From the NCBI GenBank assembly GCA_005768755.1, contig VAFL01000013.1, positions 47,421 through 111,420 of the forward strand: a DNA stretch of 64,000 bases, written 5' to 3'. This DNA is from Paracoccus denitrificans (GTDB lineage: Bacteria; Pseudomonadota; Alphaproteobacteria; Rhodobacterales; Rhodobacteraceae). Positions 1 through 9,154 of this stretch are shown piece by piece. Every line of letters begins with the position of its first letter. Positions within the stretch are counted from its first letter, which is position 1. Below the pieces are notes generated by a model, which searched no databases, was not told the origin of the DNA, and saw only the letters and a list, made by a program, of their open reading frames with translations. A program made the position numbers and the translations under genes.

Positions 1-10
1 TGCGCTTCAT
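1..10 (-). CDS. Start of next ABC transporter gene (runs off window)
   Basis: The complement of bases 10-8 is an ATG that overlaps the TGA stop of the upstream permease (ATGA overlap). Only the first codons are inside the window. In dpp/opp/gsi operons a DppB-type permease is normally followed by a DppC-type permease, so that is the expected product. This is inferred from position only. Confidence 0.4.
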
Positions 11-1032
11 GACGCCCTCTGCGAGTGACGGATGCGGGGGTTGATGAAGGCGATCAGCAAATCGACGATGATGTTGACGATGAGAAACATCGCGGAAATT
101 ACGAGAACGGTACCGATGATGGCATTGAGGTCCTTGTGCAGGATCACCTGCACGCCATAGCGCGACAGACCCGGCCAAGCGAACACTGCCTCGACAAGGA
201 AAGCGCTGCCCAGCATGGCCGCAAAATCAAGGCCGATGATGGTAAGCGACGGAATGAGCGAGGGCTTGAAGGCGAAGCGGTTGGCGATCGAGCGCTCCGA
301 AAAGCCATAGGCCTTCGCCATCTCGACATAGGGTCGGTCATAGGTCTCGACCATATTGGCGCGAGTCAGGCGGGCCGCCTGCCCGATGCCCGACAGCGCC
401 AGAGCGAAGGCGGGTAGAATGATATGCCAGAAGGCATTGCCAAAGGCGGCGACATTGCCGGCCAGCAGCGTGTCGACGAGCAGAAAGCCAGTCACGGGGG
501 GAATGGTGAAAGTGTCGCTTATGCGCCCCGCGATCGGGAACAGCGTCAGGAAATAGGAAAACAGCAGCATCAGGATCACGGCCCAGACAAAGCTCGGTGC
601 CGAGACGCCGAGCAGCGAGACCAGCCGAACCAAATTGTCGAGCCAGCTGTTGCGATATCGTGCCGAGAGCTTGCCAAGTGGCAGACCGATGCCCACCATC
701 AGCACGCCGGCGACGAAGATCAGTTCCAATGTAGCCGGCAGGAACTGGGCGATGTCCGCGGTCACGGGGCGGTTAGTGTAGAGCGAGATCCCTAGGTCGC
801 CCTGCGATAGGTCGCGCAAGAAATAGCCATACTGGCTGATAAGCGGCTCATTAAGGTGCAGGCGATCACGCAGCGCCTGAACAGCCTCGGTCGTAGCGTT
901 AGGCCCGAGCGCTATGCGAGCGGGATCGCCTGGGATCACCCTGGCGATGAAGAAGATCAGGATGGAAACCCCGAACAGCACGAGCAACGAGGTTCCGAGC
1001 CGCTTCAAGATTAGGTGGATGACTGGTGACAT
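7..1032 (-). CDS. DppB-type ABC transporter permease
   Basis: Inner-membrane permease of a peptide/nickel/opine-type ABC importer, 341 aa, the usual length for the DppB/OppB family. An N-terminal membrane helix (about residues 10-30, IARVIPGDPAR following) is typical of DppB-like proteins, and four to five further hydrophobic segments follow. The cytoplasmic EAA-like loop ARLTRANMVETYDRPYVEMA (about residues 218-237) is where the ATPase subunit docks. It lies 61 bases downstream of the substrate-binding protein gene and overlaps the next gene by ATGA, so it belongs to one operon. The transported compound cannot be deduced from the permease. Confidence 0.9.
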   Translation of the reverse strand: MSPVIHLILKRLGTSLLVLFGVSILIFFIARVIPGDPARIALGPNATTEAVQALRDRLHLNEPLISQYGYFLRDLSQGDLGISLYTNRPVTADIAQFLPATLELIFVAGVLMVGIGLPLGKLSARYRNSWLDNLVRLVSLLGVSAPSFVWAVILMLLFSYFLTLFPIAGRISDTFTIPPVTGFLLVDTLLAGNVAAFGNAFWHIILPAFALALSGIGQAARLTRANMVETYDRPYVEMAKAYGFSERSIANRFAFKPSLIPSLTIIGLDFAAMLGSAFLVEAVFAWPGLSRYGVQVILHKDLNAIIGTVLVISAMFLIVNIIVDLLIAFINPRIRHSQRAS

Positions 1033-1054
1033 TGATGCGCCCTCGGCAGAGTCA

Positions 1055-1079
1055 CCGGGCCGGCACCGTGCCAGCCCGG
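1055..1079. terminator. Intercistronic hairpin between binding-protein and permease genes
   Basis: Bases 1055-1066 and 1068-1079 are near-perfect inverted repeats (CCGGGCCGGCAC against GTGCCAGCCCGG). There is no T-run, so it more likely stabilises the upstream mRNA or attenuates read-through. That would fit the usual need for more binding protein than permease. Confidence 0.4.
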
Positions 1080-1093
1080 CAGTGTCCAGCGGA

Positions 1094-2692
1094 TTACTGG
1101 CCAGTCATTTCCATGTTGCGGAAGGTCAAGTTCATCCCGTCGAGCGGATAGAACTTCGCCGGATCCGTCAAAGTCGGCACCTTGACGCGGTTGCTTGCCG
1201 CGAATACGGACTGGCGGTCATAGGCATAGATCGACGGTGCCAATTCCATCAGCCTTGCATTGAGGTTTGCATAAGCCTCAGCCCGCTCCTCTTCCGTCGG
1301 GGCAGTGCGACCTGCCTCGAGATACTGGTCGACCTGCGGGTCGTTCAGATATTCAGGCGACTGCCAGGTGCCGGCGGCCGAGGAATGGTACATGCCATAG
1401 AGCAGCGTGTCGGGATCGCCGGTGACGGCGTTCACGAAGAGTTGGCTGACATGCGGGGTGTTCTCAGGCTTGGTCACCGCATCGGAGAAGAGCGCCCAAG
1501 GCATCTTGACTATATTGGACTTGAAGCCGAGCTCACTAAAATTAGCCTGCATCAGCAGCGCGTAGCGCTCCTCTACGGGCACTTCTGCAATCCACGAGAG
1601 GTCTATGGTATAGTCGGCCGGGTTGTATTTGCACTGGGCCAGGTATTCTTTAGCCTTATCGAGATTGCGTTCGACCACGGTGTCGGCAGGGTTGGAGCCG
1701 AGCATGCCAACGGGGATCGCGCCCGAGGCAGGACTGCCCTGCGCCGCATCGGCAGTGATTGCCACCATCTTGATTGCCGAGGCGTAATCGAAGGCATTGG
1801 CGACGGCCAGGCGGCAGTTCGGATCGTCGAACGGAGCCTTGGTCGTGTTGAGCTTGATATAAAGCGCGCCGGCACTGCGTTCGGTGAGGAGTTGCGCGCC
1901 ATCCTTAGCCAAAGCACCAAGCACTTCCGGAGGTAGCCACTGCGAGGAGATATCGTGCTCGCCCTGCGCGATAAGCGTCCGGACGGTCGCTGCCTCAAGG
2001 CCGTAGCGGTAGCGGACCGTGTCAGGAGCCACGTCGGGCACGCCAAGGAAGTAGTTCGCGTTCTTCTCCATCACGGTTTCGGACTGCGGATTGTGCGAGG
2101 TGACGGCATAGGCACCCGTGCCGGCGCTGTCGGCGGACAGGTAGGCCTGCCCCCAGTCGCCGAACTCGCCTTCGCCCTCGCCGAGATTCTCTTTTACCAG
2201 CTTGCTATCGATAATCGGCAGGCGAACCAGCGAGGCCACGAAGGGCGCATAGGCTTCCGTGAGCGTAAACTTGACGGTCTGAGCATCGACGACCTCCGCG
2301 CTCTCGATCTTCTCGAAGAGATAGGAGAGGCCCTGCCCGAGCGCCTTCGTGCGCTCGAAGGAGAAGACGACGTCCTCTGCGGTGAGTGGGTTGCCGCTTT
2401 CAAAGGTCACGCCCTGGCGCAGCTTGAAGGTGAAGGTATTCCCTTCGGTTTCCCAGCTTTCTGCCAGGTGCGGCTGATAGCCTGGCTTGCCCTGGTTCGG
2501 AATCACCAGCGTGTCATAGACATTGAACATCAACACGCTGTCTGCATAATCCGAGGCTTTTGCCGGATCGAGCTCGCCTACCGGCACCTCGTCCAGCCGC
2601 AGCACGGTTTGCGCCATCGCAACACCAGTGATCGCCGTCAATGCCGTGGCGGCCAGTGCCGCTGCCGCCAAAACCTTGCTGAATTGTCTCAT
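1094..2692 (-). CDS. ABC transporter substrate-binding protein, family 5 (DppA/OppA-like)
   Basis: Periplasmic solute-binding protein of the same importer, 532 aa. I chose the ATG at 2692 because it opens a clear signal peptide (MRQFSKVLAAAALAATALTA, cleavage near AMA-QT) and has a purine-rich ribosome site just upstream. The reading frame extends 44 codons further, but those would overlap the regulator gene. The mature protein carries the SBP_bac_5 pattern, for example PHLAESWETEGNTFTFKLRQ near residue 85, followed by GNPLTAEDVVFS. Ligand is unknown; dipeptides, nickel complexes, glutathione or opines are all carried by this family. Confidence 0.9.
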   Translation of the reverse strand: MRQFSKVLAAAALAATALTAITGVAMAQTVLRLDEVPVGELDPAKASDYADSVLMFNVYDTLVIPNQGKPGYQPHLAESWETEGNTFTFKLRQGVTFESGNPLTAEDVVFSFERTKALGQGLSYLFEKIESAEVVDAQTVKFTLTEAYAPFVASLVRLPIIDSKLVKENLGEGEGEFGDWGQAYLSADSAGTGAYAVTSHNPQSETVMEKNANYFLGVPDVAPDTVRYRYGLEAATVRTLIAQGEHDISSQWLPPEVLGALAKDGAQLLTERSAGALYIKLNTTKAPFDDPNCRLAVANAFDYASAIKMVAITADAAQGSPASGAIPVGMLGSNPADTVVERNLDKAKEYLAQCKYNPADYTIDLSWIAEVPVEERYALLMQANFSELGFKSNIVKMPWALFSDAVTKPENTPHVSQLFVNAVTGDPDTLLYGMYHSSAAGTWQSPEYLNDPQVDQYLEAGRTAPTEEERAEAYANLNARLMELAPSIYAYDRQSVFAASNRVKVPTLTDPAKFYPLDGMNLTFRNMEMTGQ

Positions 2693-2742
2693 TCCCGTTT
2701 TCCCTTGTTGTCGTCTCGACTGCCCGGTCCCTAGTGCACGGG

Positions 2743-3333
2743 TCACTTTTCCTTGCCGTCTTCGCCGAAGAGATCCTGTGTGCCCACCCAAAGCGCGACA
2801 GATGTGTGTTGCGAGCTGTTCCACACCTGATGCGGACTGGTGGATGGAAAGTGGATCGAATCCCCCTCGTGCAGGATCACGTGATTGCCATCCACTGAAG
2901 TGCTGACCTCTCCCGATAAGACGAACATCATTTCCTCCCCATCATGAGAGATCACTTCCGAGCGATAGCCGGGTGAGATGTTCATGATAACGCTGCGAAT
3001 TTTGCGCCCGGGGAAATTGGCCGAGATACGCTCGTAGCGGATGGGGCGCTCTTCCCTGGAAAGAGAAAATGGCTGGCGCAGCCCAGTGCGCGAATAGCTG
3101 TTCTCGAGACTGGGCTGCTGTAGATAGGTGCCGACATCGGTCTTCAAGATCTTGCAGATAGAAACCAACGAGGAAAGCGAAGGAGCCGTTAGGTCCCGCT
3201 CCACCTGCGAGATGAATCCCAATGAGAGTCCGGCTCTATCTGCGACATCTTTCAGGGTCATGCCCAACTCTTGTCGGCGCTCGCGAAGACGCCGGCCAAG
3301 CGGAAGTTGTTCGTCACCCTTTGTCAGCAGCAT
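2743..3333 (-). CDS. XRE-family regulator with C-terminal cupin domain
   Basis: Predicted 196-aa transcription factor. Residues about 10-70 form an XRE helix-turn-helix (RRQELGMTLKDVADRAGLSL then GFISQVERD). Residues about 110-190 form a small cupin sensor (ISHDGEEMMFVLSGEVSTSV, EGDSIHFPSTSPHQ). Such proteins (PuuR/SutR-like) usually repress nearby uptake or catabolic genes until a small ligand binds the cupin. The frame could start at a TTG at 3402, but that start would place operator 1 inside the coding region; the ATG at 3333 leaves both operators upstream. It lies 50 bases before the binding-protein gene in the same direction and probably controls it and itself. Confidence 0.85.
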   Translation of the reverse strand: MLLTKGDEQLPLGRRLRERRQELGMTLKDVADRAGLSLGFISQVERDLTAPSLSSLVSICKILKTDVGTYLQQPSLENSYSRTGLRQPFSLSREERPIRYERISANFPGRKIRSVIMNISPGYRSEVISHDGEEMMFVLSGEVSTSVDGNHVILHEGDSIHFPSTSPHQVWNSSQHTSVALWVGTQDLFGEDGKEK

Positions 3334-3353
3334 TGACCACCTACCCGCGTCGG

Positions 3354-3370
3354 TTTTAGCTCCACTAAAA
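3354..3370. promoter_or_regulatory. Operator 1 of XRE-cupin regulator
   Basis: TTTTAG-CTCCA-CTAAAA: perfect 6-base arms around a 5-base spacer, starting 21 bases upstream of the chosen ATG. The same palindrome recurs at 3408-3424, which makes chance unlikely. Assignment to this regulator is by position. Confidence 0.65.
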
Positions 3371-3407
3371 TCCATCAAAGTGCCTACGGGGGATACTGTC
3401 AAGCGAA

Positions 3408-3424
3408 TTTTAGTGTGGCTAAAA
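3408..3424. promoter_or_regulatory. Operator 2 of XRE-cupin regulator
   Basis: TTTTAG-TGTGG-CTAAAA, identical arms and spacer length to operator 1. Start-to-start distance is 54 bases, close to five helical turns, so two dimers could sit on the same DNA face. Confidence 0.65.
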
Positions 3425-3517
3425 ATCTGACATTTGCCTAGGGGTGTCGGCCCAGGCGCTGAACAGGATGATCATCAGCAATCGTGGTGAGGCGTATCCG
3501 TCCGGTGTCGGTGCGGT

Positions 3518-4018
3518 TCAGGCGTTTTCGGGCTGCCAGTTCCAAGGCGTGAGATCTTCGATGCGATTGATCTTGTGATCAGGCAAGCGCTGGAGGACCC
3601 ATGTGAGCCACGCTTCGGGGTCGACATCGTTCATCTTGGCGGTTTCGATGAGCGTGTAAGCGATGGCAGCCGCTTTTCCGCCGCCGATTGACCCCATGAA
3701 CAGATAGTTTTTCCTTCCAAGGGCAATAGGTCTGATGGACCGCTCACAGGTATTGTTGTCCAGCTCGAGACGCCCGTCGCTGAGATAGCCGCGCGCTTTC
3801 GGCATGCGGTTCAGGGCGTATCGGATCGCTTCGGCCAGCTTGGTTTTGCCGGAGATTTTGCGCAGTTGTGCCTGCAGCCAAAGCTCTAACTCATCAAAGA
3901 CCGGCTTGGCGTTGGTCTGCCGCAGGGTGACACGCTCTTGCGGAGATTTGTCCCGCGCTTCCTTCTCCACAGCATAGAGCTGTGCAATCTGCTTGATCGC
4001 CTGTTCCGTGGGACGCAT
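3518..4018 (-). mobile_element. IS66-family transposase 3' fragment
   Basis: The C-terminal part of an IS66 TnpC: YLSDGRLELDNNTCERSIRP, GRKNYLFMGS and the end motif NRIEDLTPWNW are characteristic. The catalytic N-terminal two thirds and the accessory genes tnpA and tnpB are absent, so the element is dead. Its outer end must lie between 3430 and 3518, but I could not identify an inverted repeat there. The join to pglZ suggests an IS-mediated deletion. Confidence 0.85.
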
Positions 4019-5737
4019 CTCGGTCTTTAGATCATGGCCGACAGCATCAATTCGGTCATGATAGAGATAAAGAACATCGTGGTGGCGGAACAGCGCTTTG
4101 CCCTCATCGGCGCGCAGCCCCATGAACGCATCCGCCTTCATCGCCTTCACGCGGTCACCGGTCCGCCCCATCCCCAGAACCTTTTCGCGGTTCACCGTGC
4201 CTTGGGTTGGCATGCCGAAAGAGGTCACGTTGCCATCGCCGCCACCAGTGAGATCCTTATTCGGCAGCAGCGCGGCCATGCCCAGCTGGGTGTAGCTTGG
4301 CAAGGCAGAGATCATTGGGGTCAGCTCGGCGTCGAAACGGTTGAGCTTGCGAATTTCACGCAAGCATTCCTCGGCCACCTCGTAGCGCAGCGCGTCTGAC
4401 ACGATCACCACGACCTTTTGGGGCGTCTTGAGGCGGCGGAACTCGGCAGCCTGATCGATGTAGAAATCGCGTTGCTGCGCGTAGCCTGGGACCTTCCAAG
4501 CATCGAGCTTGGCGATCTGATCCTGCCAGGCATCGTTAACTGCCAGCAGGAAGCTGGTCGTGTAGCGGTTCTCGATGCTCTCGAAGAGCGCCCCCAGCAG
4601 CGAGGCCTGACCGCTGCGCTGCATGTGGTGGATGAATTTGCGATACGCTTGGTCGATCTTGAACCAGGTCGTCACATAGCGCTTCACCCCATCGGCGGGC
4701 GAGGACATCGTCAGATTGGCTTCGGCCAGCGATTGCTGGAATTCGGCGGCATGAGCGATGGCGAGGTAGATATCCTCGTAGGCGGCATACCAGTGGCTCT
4801 GACGCCGTTCGCGGGTGATCTTCACCACGTCCGAGGCTGACACCGTCTGGCTGGCCATCGCCTCGACCAGAAGCCGAATGATCTGGCGGTCGGTGGCCTC
4901 GAAATGATCGACCGGGCGCAGCGCCTTCAGACTGCGGCCCGTCACATCGGCCTCGATCTTCAGCAGGTCCTGGTATTCCGCGCTCAGCGTGCCGAAGGCC
5001 TCCGCCCTAAGGCGGTTGTTCTTCCAACGCTGGAACATCAGCCGTCCTTCGCCGTTCAGTGCGCCGTCTTCGCCTATTGCCATTAGGTAGCTGGACTGGA
5101 ACAGCGTGATCGCGAAGTCTTCGAAGTCTGGCGTGTCCGAGGTGTAGCCATAGGCGTTCTTGATCTGGGTCCAGAAGAAGTCGTTCAGGTTCGCCCGCTC
5201 GATCAGCTTCAGTCCGTCTTCGCGCTTGGCGGCCAGTTGCCCAAGCAGTTCCTCAACCACCGTATCCAGCTCGCCTTCGGCCCCCACGCAGACAGCCAGC
5301 ATCCGGCGCAGCACGTCGGACTTCTGGTCGGCGGGGCGGATCAGCCGCTTCAGTGCCTCGATACGACCGCTCGAGCGGTAGAACTCCATATGATCGCGCA
5401 CGACGGTCTCGAACTGCACTGGCAGGCCGAGTTCCGACAGCCAGATCGCCGCCTGATCGGCTTTGAACACGGCGGTCGCCAGCTGCACGTCCAGCAGCCA
5501 GTTGTCGGTCATCGCGGGCTCGGGGCCGTCCTTGAATACCAGAAACTTTTGCTTCGGGTCCTGCCGCAGCATCCGGTATTTTAGGCCGAACTCGTTGTTC
5601 CCGATCTCGATCTTCTCGACTCCCGCCAGATCCACGGCATCAAATTCGGCGCGCATGTCGCGAGCGGCGTCATACCAAAAGACGATCCGATGATCTTCGA
5701 ACAGCCGCCGCAGGCTCGAACCTATTCTATCGGCCAT
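3518..5737 (-). pseudogene. pglZ: PglZ (BREX phosphatase-like) truncated and fused in frame to IS66 transposase tail
   Basis: Chimeric 739-aa frame. The ATG at 5737 follows a GGAGG site; the frame itself reaches back to 5836. Residues 1 to about 573 match PglZ of BREX phage-defence systems: an N-terminal segment (RRLFEDHRIVFWYDAARDMR) and the start of the alkaline-phosphatase-like core (VVVIVSDALRYEVAEE; LYLYHDRIDAVGHDLKTE). At about base 4019 the sequence switches in frame to the C-terminal 165 residues of an IS66 transposase. PglZ proteins are usually about 850 aa, so the end of the phosphatase domain is lost. Inactivation is likely, although the open frame means a stable chimera could be made. 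It starts downstream of the GmrSD gene (stop at 5840) as in BREX operons. Confidence 0.85.
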
Positions 5738-5839
5738 TGGACTGCCTCCGTTCTGCCTGTCCGTGGCAAGCTGCGATTGCTCGACCTGCATCGTGGCATA
5801 TTGCTCATTTCTACTTGACGCATGTTTAGTTCTCACCCC

Positions 5840-7927
5840 CTATGTCAGCGCATGAGCTTGCGCCACGATGGCCATGGCACGGTCGATTTGTGCGGGGTTT
5901 CGTAGGTGGACGAGCACACCGCCTTGGTGGCTTGCATACATAACAAAGCTGCGATCAGATGCGTCTTCGGTCAATCCATCATCCGAGTTCACCTCGTTGA
6001 AATCGAGGTCGACGACCAGAACGAGGCCATGTTTGCGCGGTATCACCTCCAGGAAAAACTCCGGATCATGATAACTGATCGACTTGTGCTCTGCGGCCTC
6101 GATAACGTCTGGAAACGCTGTTTGCAATTGGGCGCGGAGTGCATCAAAGAGCGTCGCTGCAACCGCGCTCATCTGAACCTGTGAAATACTGCGGCGCTGC
6201 GCTTTGGCTTTGAGCTCCTCAAGTTCCATGGCGCGAATAACCGCTTCATCGGCATCCAGGCTGGGCCAGATTTTCAGGGCTCGATCCGCTAAGCGCTTGC
6301 CACGAGGTTCCATTTCCTTTGGCGTCCAATTGGGCTCGTCGCGGATATCCTGATTGAGACGCACAGAGCTTTGCTGAAAGCCTCCCTTGATTGTCTTTTT
6401 CTCATCGAAAGGCCGATCACTATAAGTCGGGTTGTATCCCGTCAAAGTGAGATTTCCCAATCTATGCAACCACGTGCTCTGGATCTGCCGCCAATCAGGA
6501 CCAAGCATCTCGCGCCAAGCAGCAACAAGATTCTCATTTTGCGGCATGACGTGTTCGATACTGTATTTACTGGTATCACTGTGTTCTTTGCTGCCACGGT
6601 TCTCGAGCGCCTCCAGCAGGTGGAAACAGACGCGCTTGTGGTAAATGTCGCCCTCTTCAAGCGCGGTCTTAAATGCCTCGTCATCAGGGAACGTGTAGGA
6701 TGCTGGCATCCGCGCCATCGCCGCCTTTAGCGAGGCAAGCGGCTGAGTTTCTTCGACCTTCTGGGCCAACTTTGCGAACTCCACCCCGTAACCACGCGTT
6801 TGGGAGCCGATTACGGCGCGGCGCAACAGGTAGCTTTCCAGCAGCGCGGCGGCCTCGAGAAGCCCCTTGTCGTCGAGCGTGCCGGATGTTTCTTGCGCCT
6901 CCATCAGCCGCATAACCAGAATGGCTGGAACGTCCCCGAGACGTCGCAAGCTTGCAAAAGCGTGGGCCCGCGCGTCATTGCCGCCTCCAACGGCGAAGGC
7001 CGCATACTGCCGCCCGCGACGCAACAGCTCCACCAGAAGTTGCTCCAGAGACGGGACGTCCTCGCCGATATCCGCGAAGGTGCGCCGGAATGCATCATAG
7101 ACACGGTCGGACCGTTCAAGCTTCGTGGAATGGGATCGCAGGGCGAGATAGTCTCGGATAAAATTGTCGAATACCCGCTCGCTGCCCCGGAAGAGCTCTT
7201 CGATCCGGCTCCAGTAGGTTTCATAGAGGCGCGTCTGCTCTTTTTCGGGCATTCGCATTAGGATGAAGTTCCGAATCAGGTCCGACGGCGTCAGATCCAC
7301 ACCAGTGGAGTTCAGACTCTCGAAGATCAGTTGCGGATCGTCGATGCCGCGGTCGAGCGTGACGTCCACCAGCAAAAGGCGATTGAGTCCACGGTACACC
7401 GTTTCCGGATCGGCATCTTCGAGCAATTCACGGAAGAGGTCATAGTTATCGCGTATCCGGGCCGAGGGACTTGCAGGTTCTGACTGTCCATTGATAAGGG
7501 CTTGCAGCGTAGCGTCATCATGGCGTCGGAGCTTTAACTTGATCTCGCGTTCGCCTTCTTCTTGGAGATTACGCAGAAAATAGGCGTCGATCCGCTTCAC
7601 GGTCGGGCCGTCGTCGCTGCCCTGCCATCCCGTTTCCCGGATGTGATCGCGCAGCGCCGTCAGCAGGAGGGTCAAGGTCGTAACCCGTTGCTGTCCGTCG
7701 ATCAGCAACCAACGAGTGAAGCCGGCAGAGCTATCGCCGGTTTGGATATAGACCACCGATCCGATGAAATGGCCACGATCCGGGCCGGCGTCGGCAATGG
7801 CAAGCAGGTCCTTCCAAAGCTGCCGACAGTTTTCCTCGGACCAACTGTAATCGCGCTGGAACACAGGGATGATGAACTGCGATGCGCCATTGATGATCTT
7901 AGGAAAGAACCTCTGAACAGCATTCAT
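5840..7927 (-). CDS. GmrSD-type (DUF262-DUF1524) restriction protein, BREX accessory
   Basis: 695-aa protein that appears intact. The N-terminal DUF262 domain carries the nucleotide-binding motifs PVFQRDYSWSEENCRQLW and LLIDGQQRVTTLTLLLTALR (about residues 22-95). The C-terminal DUF1524 domain has an HNH-type nuclease core (KYSIEHVMPQNE, then WLHRLGNLTLTGYN near residues 460-505). Proteins of this build (GmrSD, BrxU) cut modified phage DNA using NTP hydrolysis and are recurrent BREX companions, placed between pglX and pglZ as here. Base composition is lower in GC than its catabolic neighbours, consistent with transfer. With the rest of BREX degraded, it may act alone as a type IV restriction enzyme. 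Confidence 0.85.
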   Translation of the reverse strand: MNAVQRFFPKIINGASQFIIPVFQRDYSWSEENCRQLWKDLLAIADAGPDRGHFIGSVVYIQTGDSSAGFTRWLLIDGQQRVTTLTLLLTALRDHIRETGWQGSDDGPTVKRIDAYFLRNLQEEGEREIKLKLRRHDDATLQALINGQSEPASPSARIRDNYDLFRELLEDADPETVYRGLNRLLLVDVTLDRGIDDPQLIFESLNSTGVDLTPSDLIRNFILMRMPEKEQTRLYETYWSRIEELFRGSERVFDNFIRDYLALRSHSTKLERSDRVYDAFRRTFADIGEDVPSLEQLLVELLRRGRQYAAFAVGGGNDARAHAFASLRRLGDVPAILVMRLMEAQETSGTLDDKGLLEAAALLESYLLRRAVIGSQTRGYGVEFAKLAQKVEETQPLASLKAAMARMPASYTFPDDEAFKTALEEGDIYHKRVCFHLLEALENRGSKEHSDTSKYSIEHVMPQNENLVAAWREMLGPDWRQIQSTWLHRLGNLTLTGYNPTYSDRPFDEKKTIKGGFQQSSVRLNQDIRDEPNWTPKEMEPRGKRLADRALKIWPSLDADEAVIRAMELEELKAKAQRRSISQVQMSAVAATLFDALRAQLQTAFPDVIEAAEHKSISYHDPEFFLEVIPRKHGLVLVVDLDFNEVNSDDGLTEDASDRSFVMYASHQGGVLVHLRNPAQIDRAMAIVAQAHALT

Positions 7928-8015
7928 TAAAAACTCCGATCTTTACTCAAAGAAAGCGCTGCGGTTTCAAGCGGGTGATATTGGCCACCAAAGGTGCAGG
8001 AGGTTGTTGGCGACA

Positions 8016-8345
8016 TCAGCTCAGTCCCACTATCTTCTTCAGCGCCGTGCCGAACAGCGGGTAGTTGTGCTTTACCCCATCATCCAGGTCGATCTCGATC
8101 TTCTGCTGCGCCAGCGGGAAGATCACCTCGCGCTCCCAGTCGTTCAGCTCGTCGATCTGTTTCGCCACGACGCCCGCCTCCTTCAGCGCCTTGGTCCGCT
8201 GGCCTTGCGTCGCCGTCGGATCGTCGGACAGCCTCGAAAGCCGCTCGCGTTCGGCGATCAGCTTGGAGATGAACTCGCGCAGGTAGTCATTCAGCAGCAC
8301 CGACACCGTGTCGGCGCGGTAGAGCCTGATGACCGCGAGCAACAT
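8016..8345 (-). pseudogene. pglX: PglX (BREX adenine methyltransferase) C-terminal fragment
   Basis: About 105 residues matching the extreme C-terminus of type 1 BREX PglX: RLYRADTVSVLLNDYLREFI, then NDWEREVIFPLAQQKIEIDL and YPLFGTALKKIVGL. The methyltransferase domain is missing. The open frame reaches upstream to 8480, but residues before about base 8345 are unrelated sequence. It sits upstream of the GmrSD and pglZ genes in the conserved BREX order, so it marks the truncated left edge of a former BREX operon. Confidence 0.8.
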
Positions 8346-8454
8346 CCGTGCCCACCCCATAGAGCCTGACCGATCGCATAAGTTCAAGAAATCTATGCAA
8401 GAGTTCAAGCGCTTCGGGCCCCTTTTCCTTTGGCCGACGATTTGAGGTAACGCC

Positions 8455-8874
8455 TTAGGTTCCCGTTGCGGCATCTCCACCGCCCACCAAGCGCAACCTC
8501 GGCTTCAGCATCTCGCCCACGGCGTTCAGCCGGGCACCGGTCAGCATGCAATGGCGGATGATGCTGGCGGCGCGCTGATCCTCATCGACGGCCAGGGCGT
8601 TGGCGAGCCGTTCGATTTCTTCGAAGGACAGGAAGCGATCGCGCGCGACCTCAGGGCGGCGCCGGAAGCCGAAGGCCGGGTTGTCGGTGCGCATCTTCCA
8701 CAGCATCGCGAGGTTGAACATCTTGCGCAGCATTTCCCCCGCCCGGTTCGCCCGCACCGGCGTGGGCTTGGGCGGGGCCAGTTTGTTGCGCCGCTTCTGG
8801 GTGGGTTTCTTCTTCGATGGCCGGGCTCCACCCGCGGCGATCTTGGTCTGCAAACATCCGATCAATCCGGGCAT
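8455..8874 (-). pseudogene. Tyrosine integrase fragment
   Basis: 139-aa frame in which about residues 40-117 resemble a phage-type integrase: a core-binding segment (NRAGEMLRKMFNLAMLWKMR) and the beginning of the catalytic domain (FLSFEEIERLANAL; CMLTGARLNAV). The first catalytic arginine region is reached but the rest of the domain is gone, replaced by unrelated residues after about base 8520. Its first codons overlap the ParD frame, so both frames were joined by rearrangement. Confidence 0.6.
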
Positions 8875-9091
8875 CCATTTCTGCAGAAGAAATTATCGGA
8901 CCGGATACGCGCCGGTCGACGAGTTGCCGCAAGGCAGCCAGTTCAAGTTCCTCGGCCTCGATCTTCTGCCGCAGCAATTCAAGGCCGTGCTGAAGGACAG
9001 AGCTCAGGCTGGCATATTGCCCGGATTCAACGAGCGTTCGCGCAAAATGGTTCTGAGGGTCCGTCAGAGAAATCGATGATCTGACAGTCAT
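8651..9091 (-). pseudogene. ParD-like antitoxin, fused out of frame into integrase fragment; toxin absent
   Basis: The first 87 residues are a CC2985-type ParD antitoxin: MTVRSSISLTDPQNHFARTL forms the ribbon-helix-helix DNA-binding part, followed by the toxin-wrapping helix (LLRQKIEAEELELAALRQLV). After about base 8830 the frame runs through the integrase fragment in a shifted phase and has no meaning. The antitoxin portion is close to full length, but no parE follows, so this is an orphan antitoxin or a relic of plasmid maintenance. Confidence 0.65.
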
Positions 9092-9154
9092 GTCAGAACT
9101 CCTTTGACAGGATGGTAGTACTTGGTAGCACCAAACACAAGACAGGATCCCCCG

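Noticed and set aside
2693..2824. N-terminal extension of the substrate-binding protein to 2824
   Set aside because: Arg/Gln-rich residues before a perfect signal peptide, overlapping the regulator gene.
3430..3518. Outer inverted repeat of the IS66 fragment
   Set aside because: No convincing IS66 terminal repeat could be fixed by eye in this stretch.
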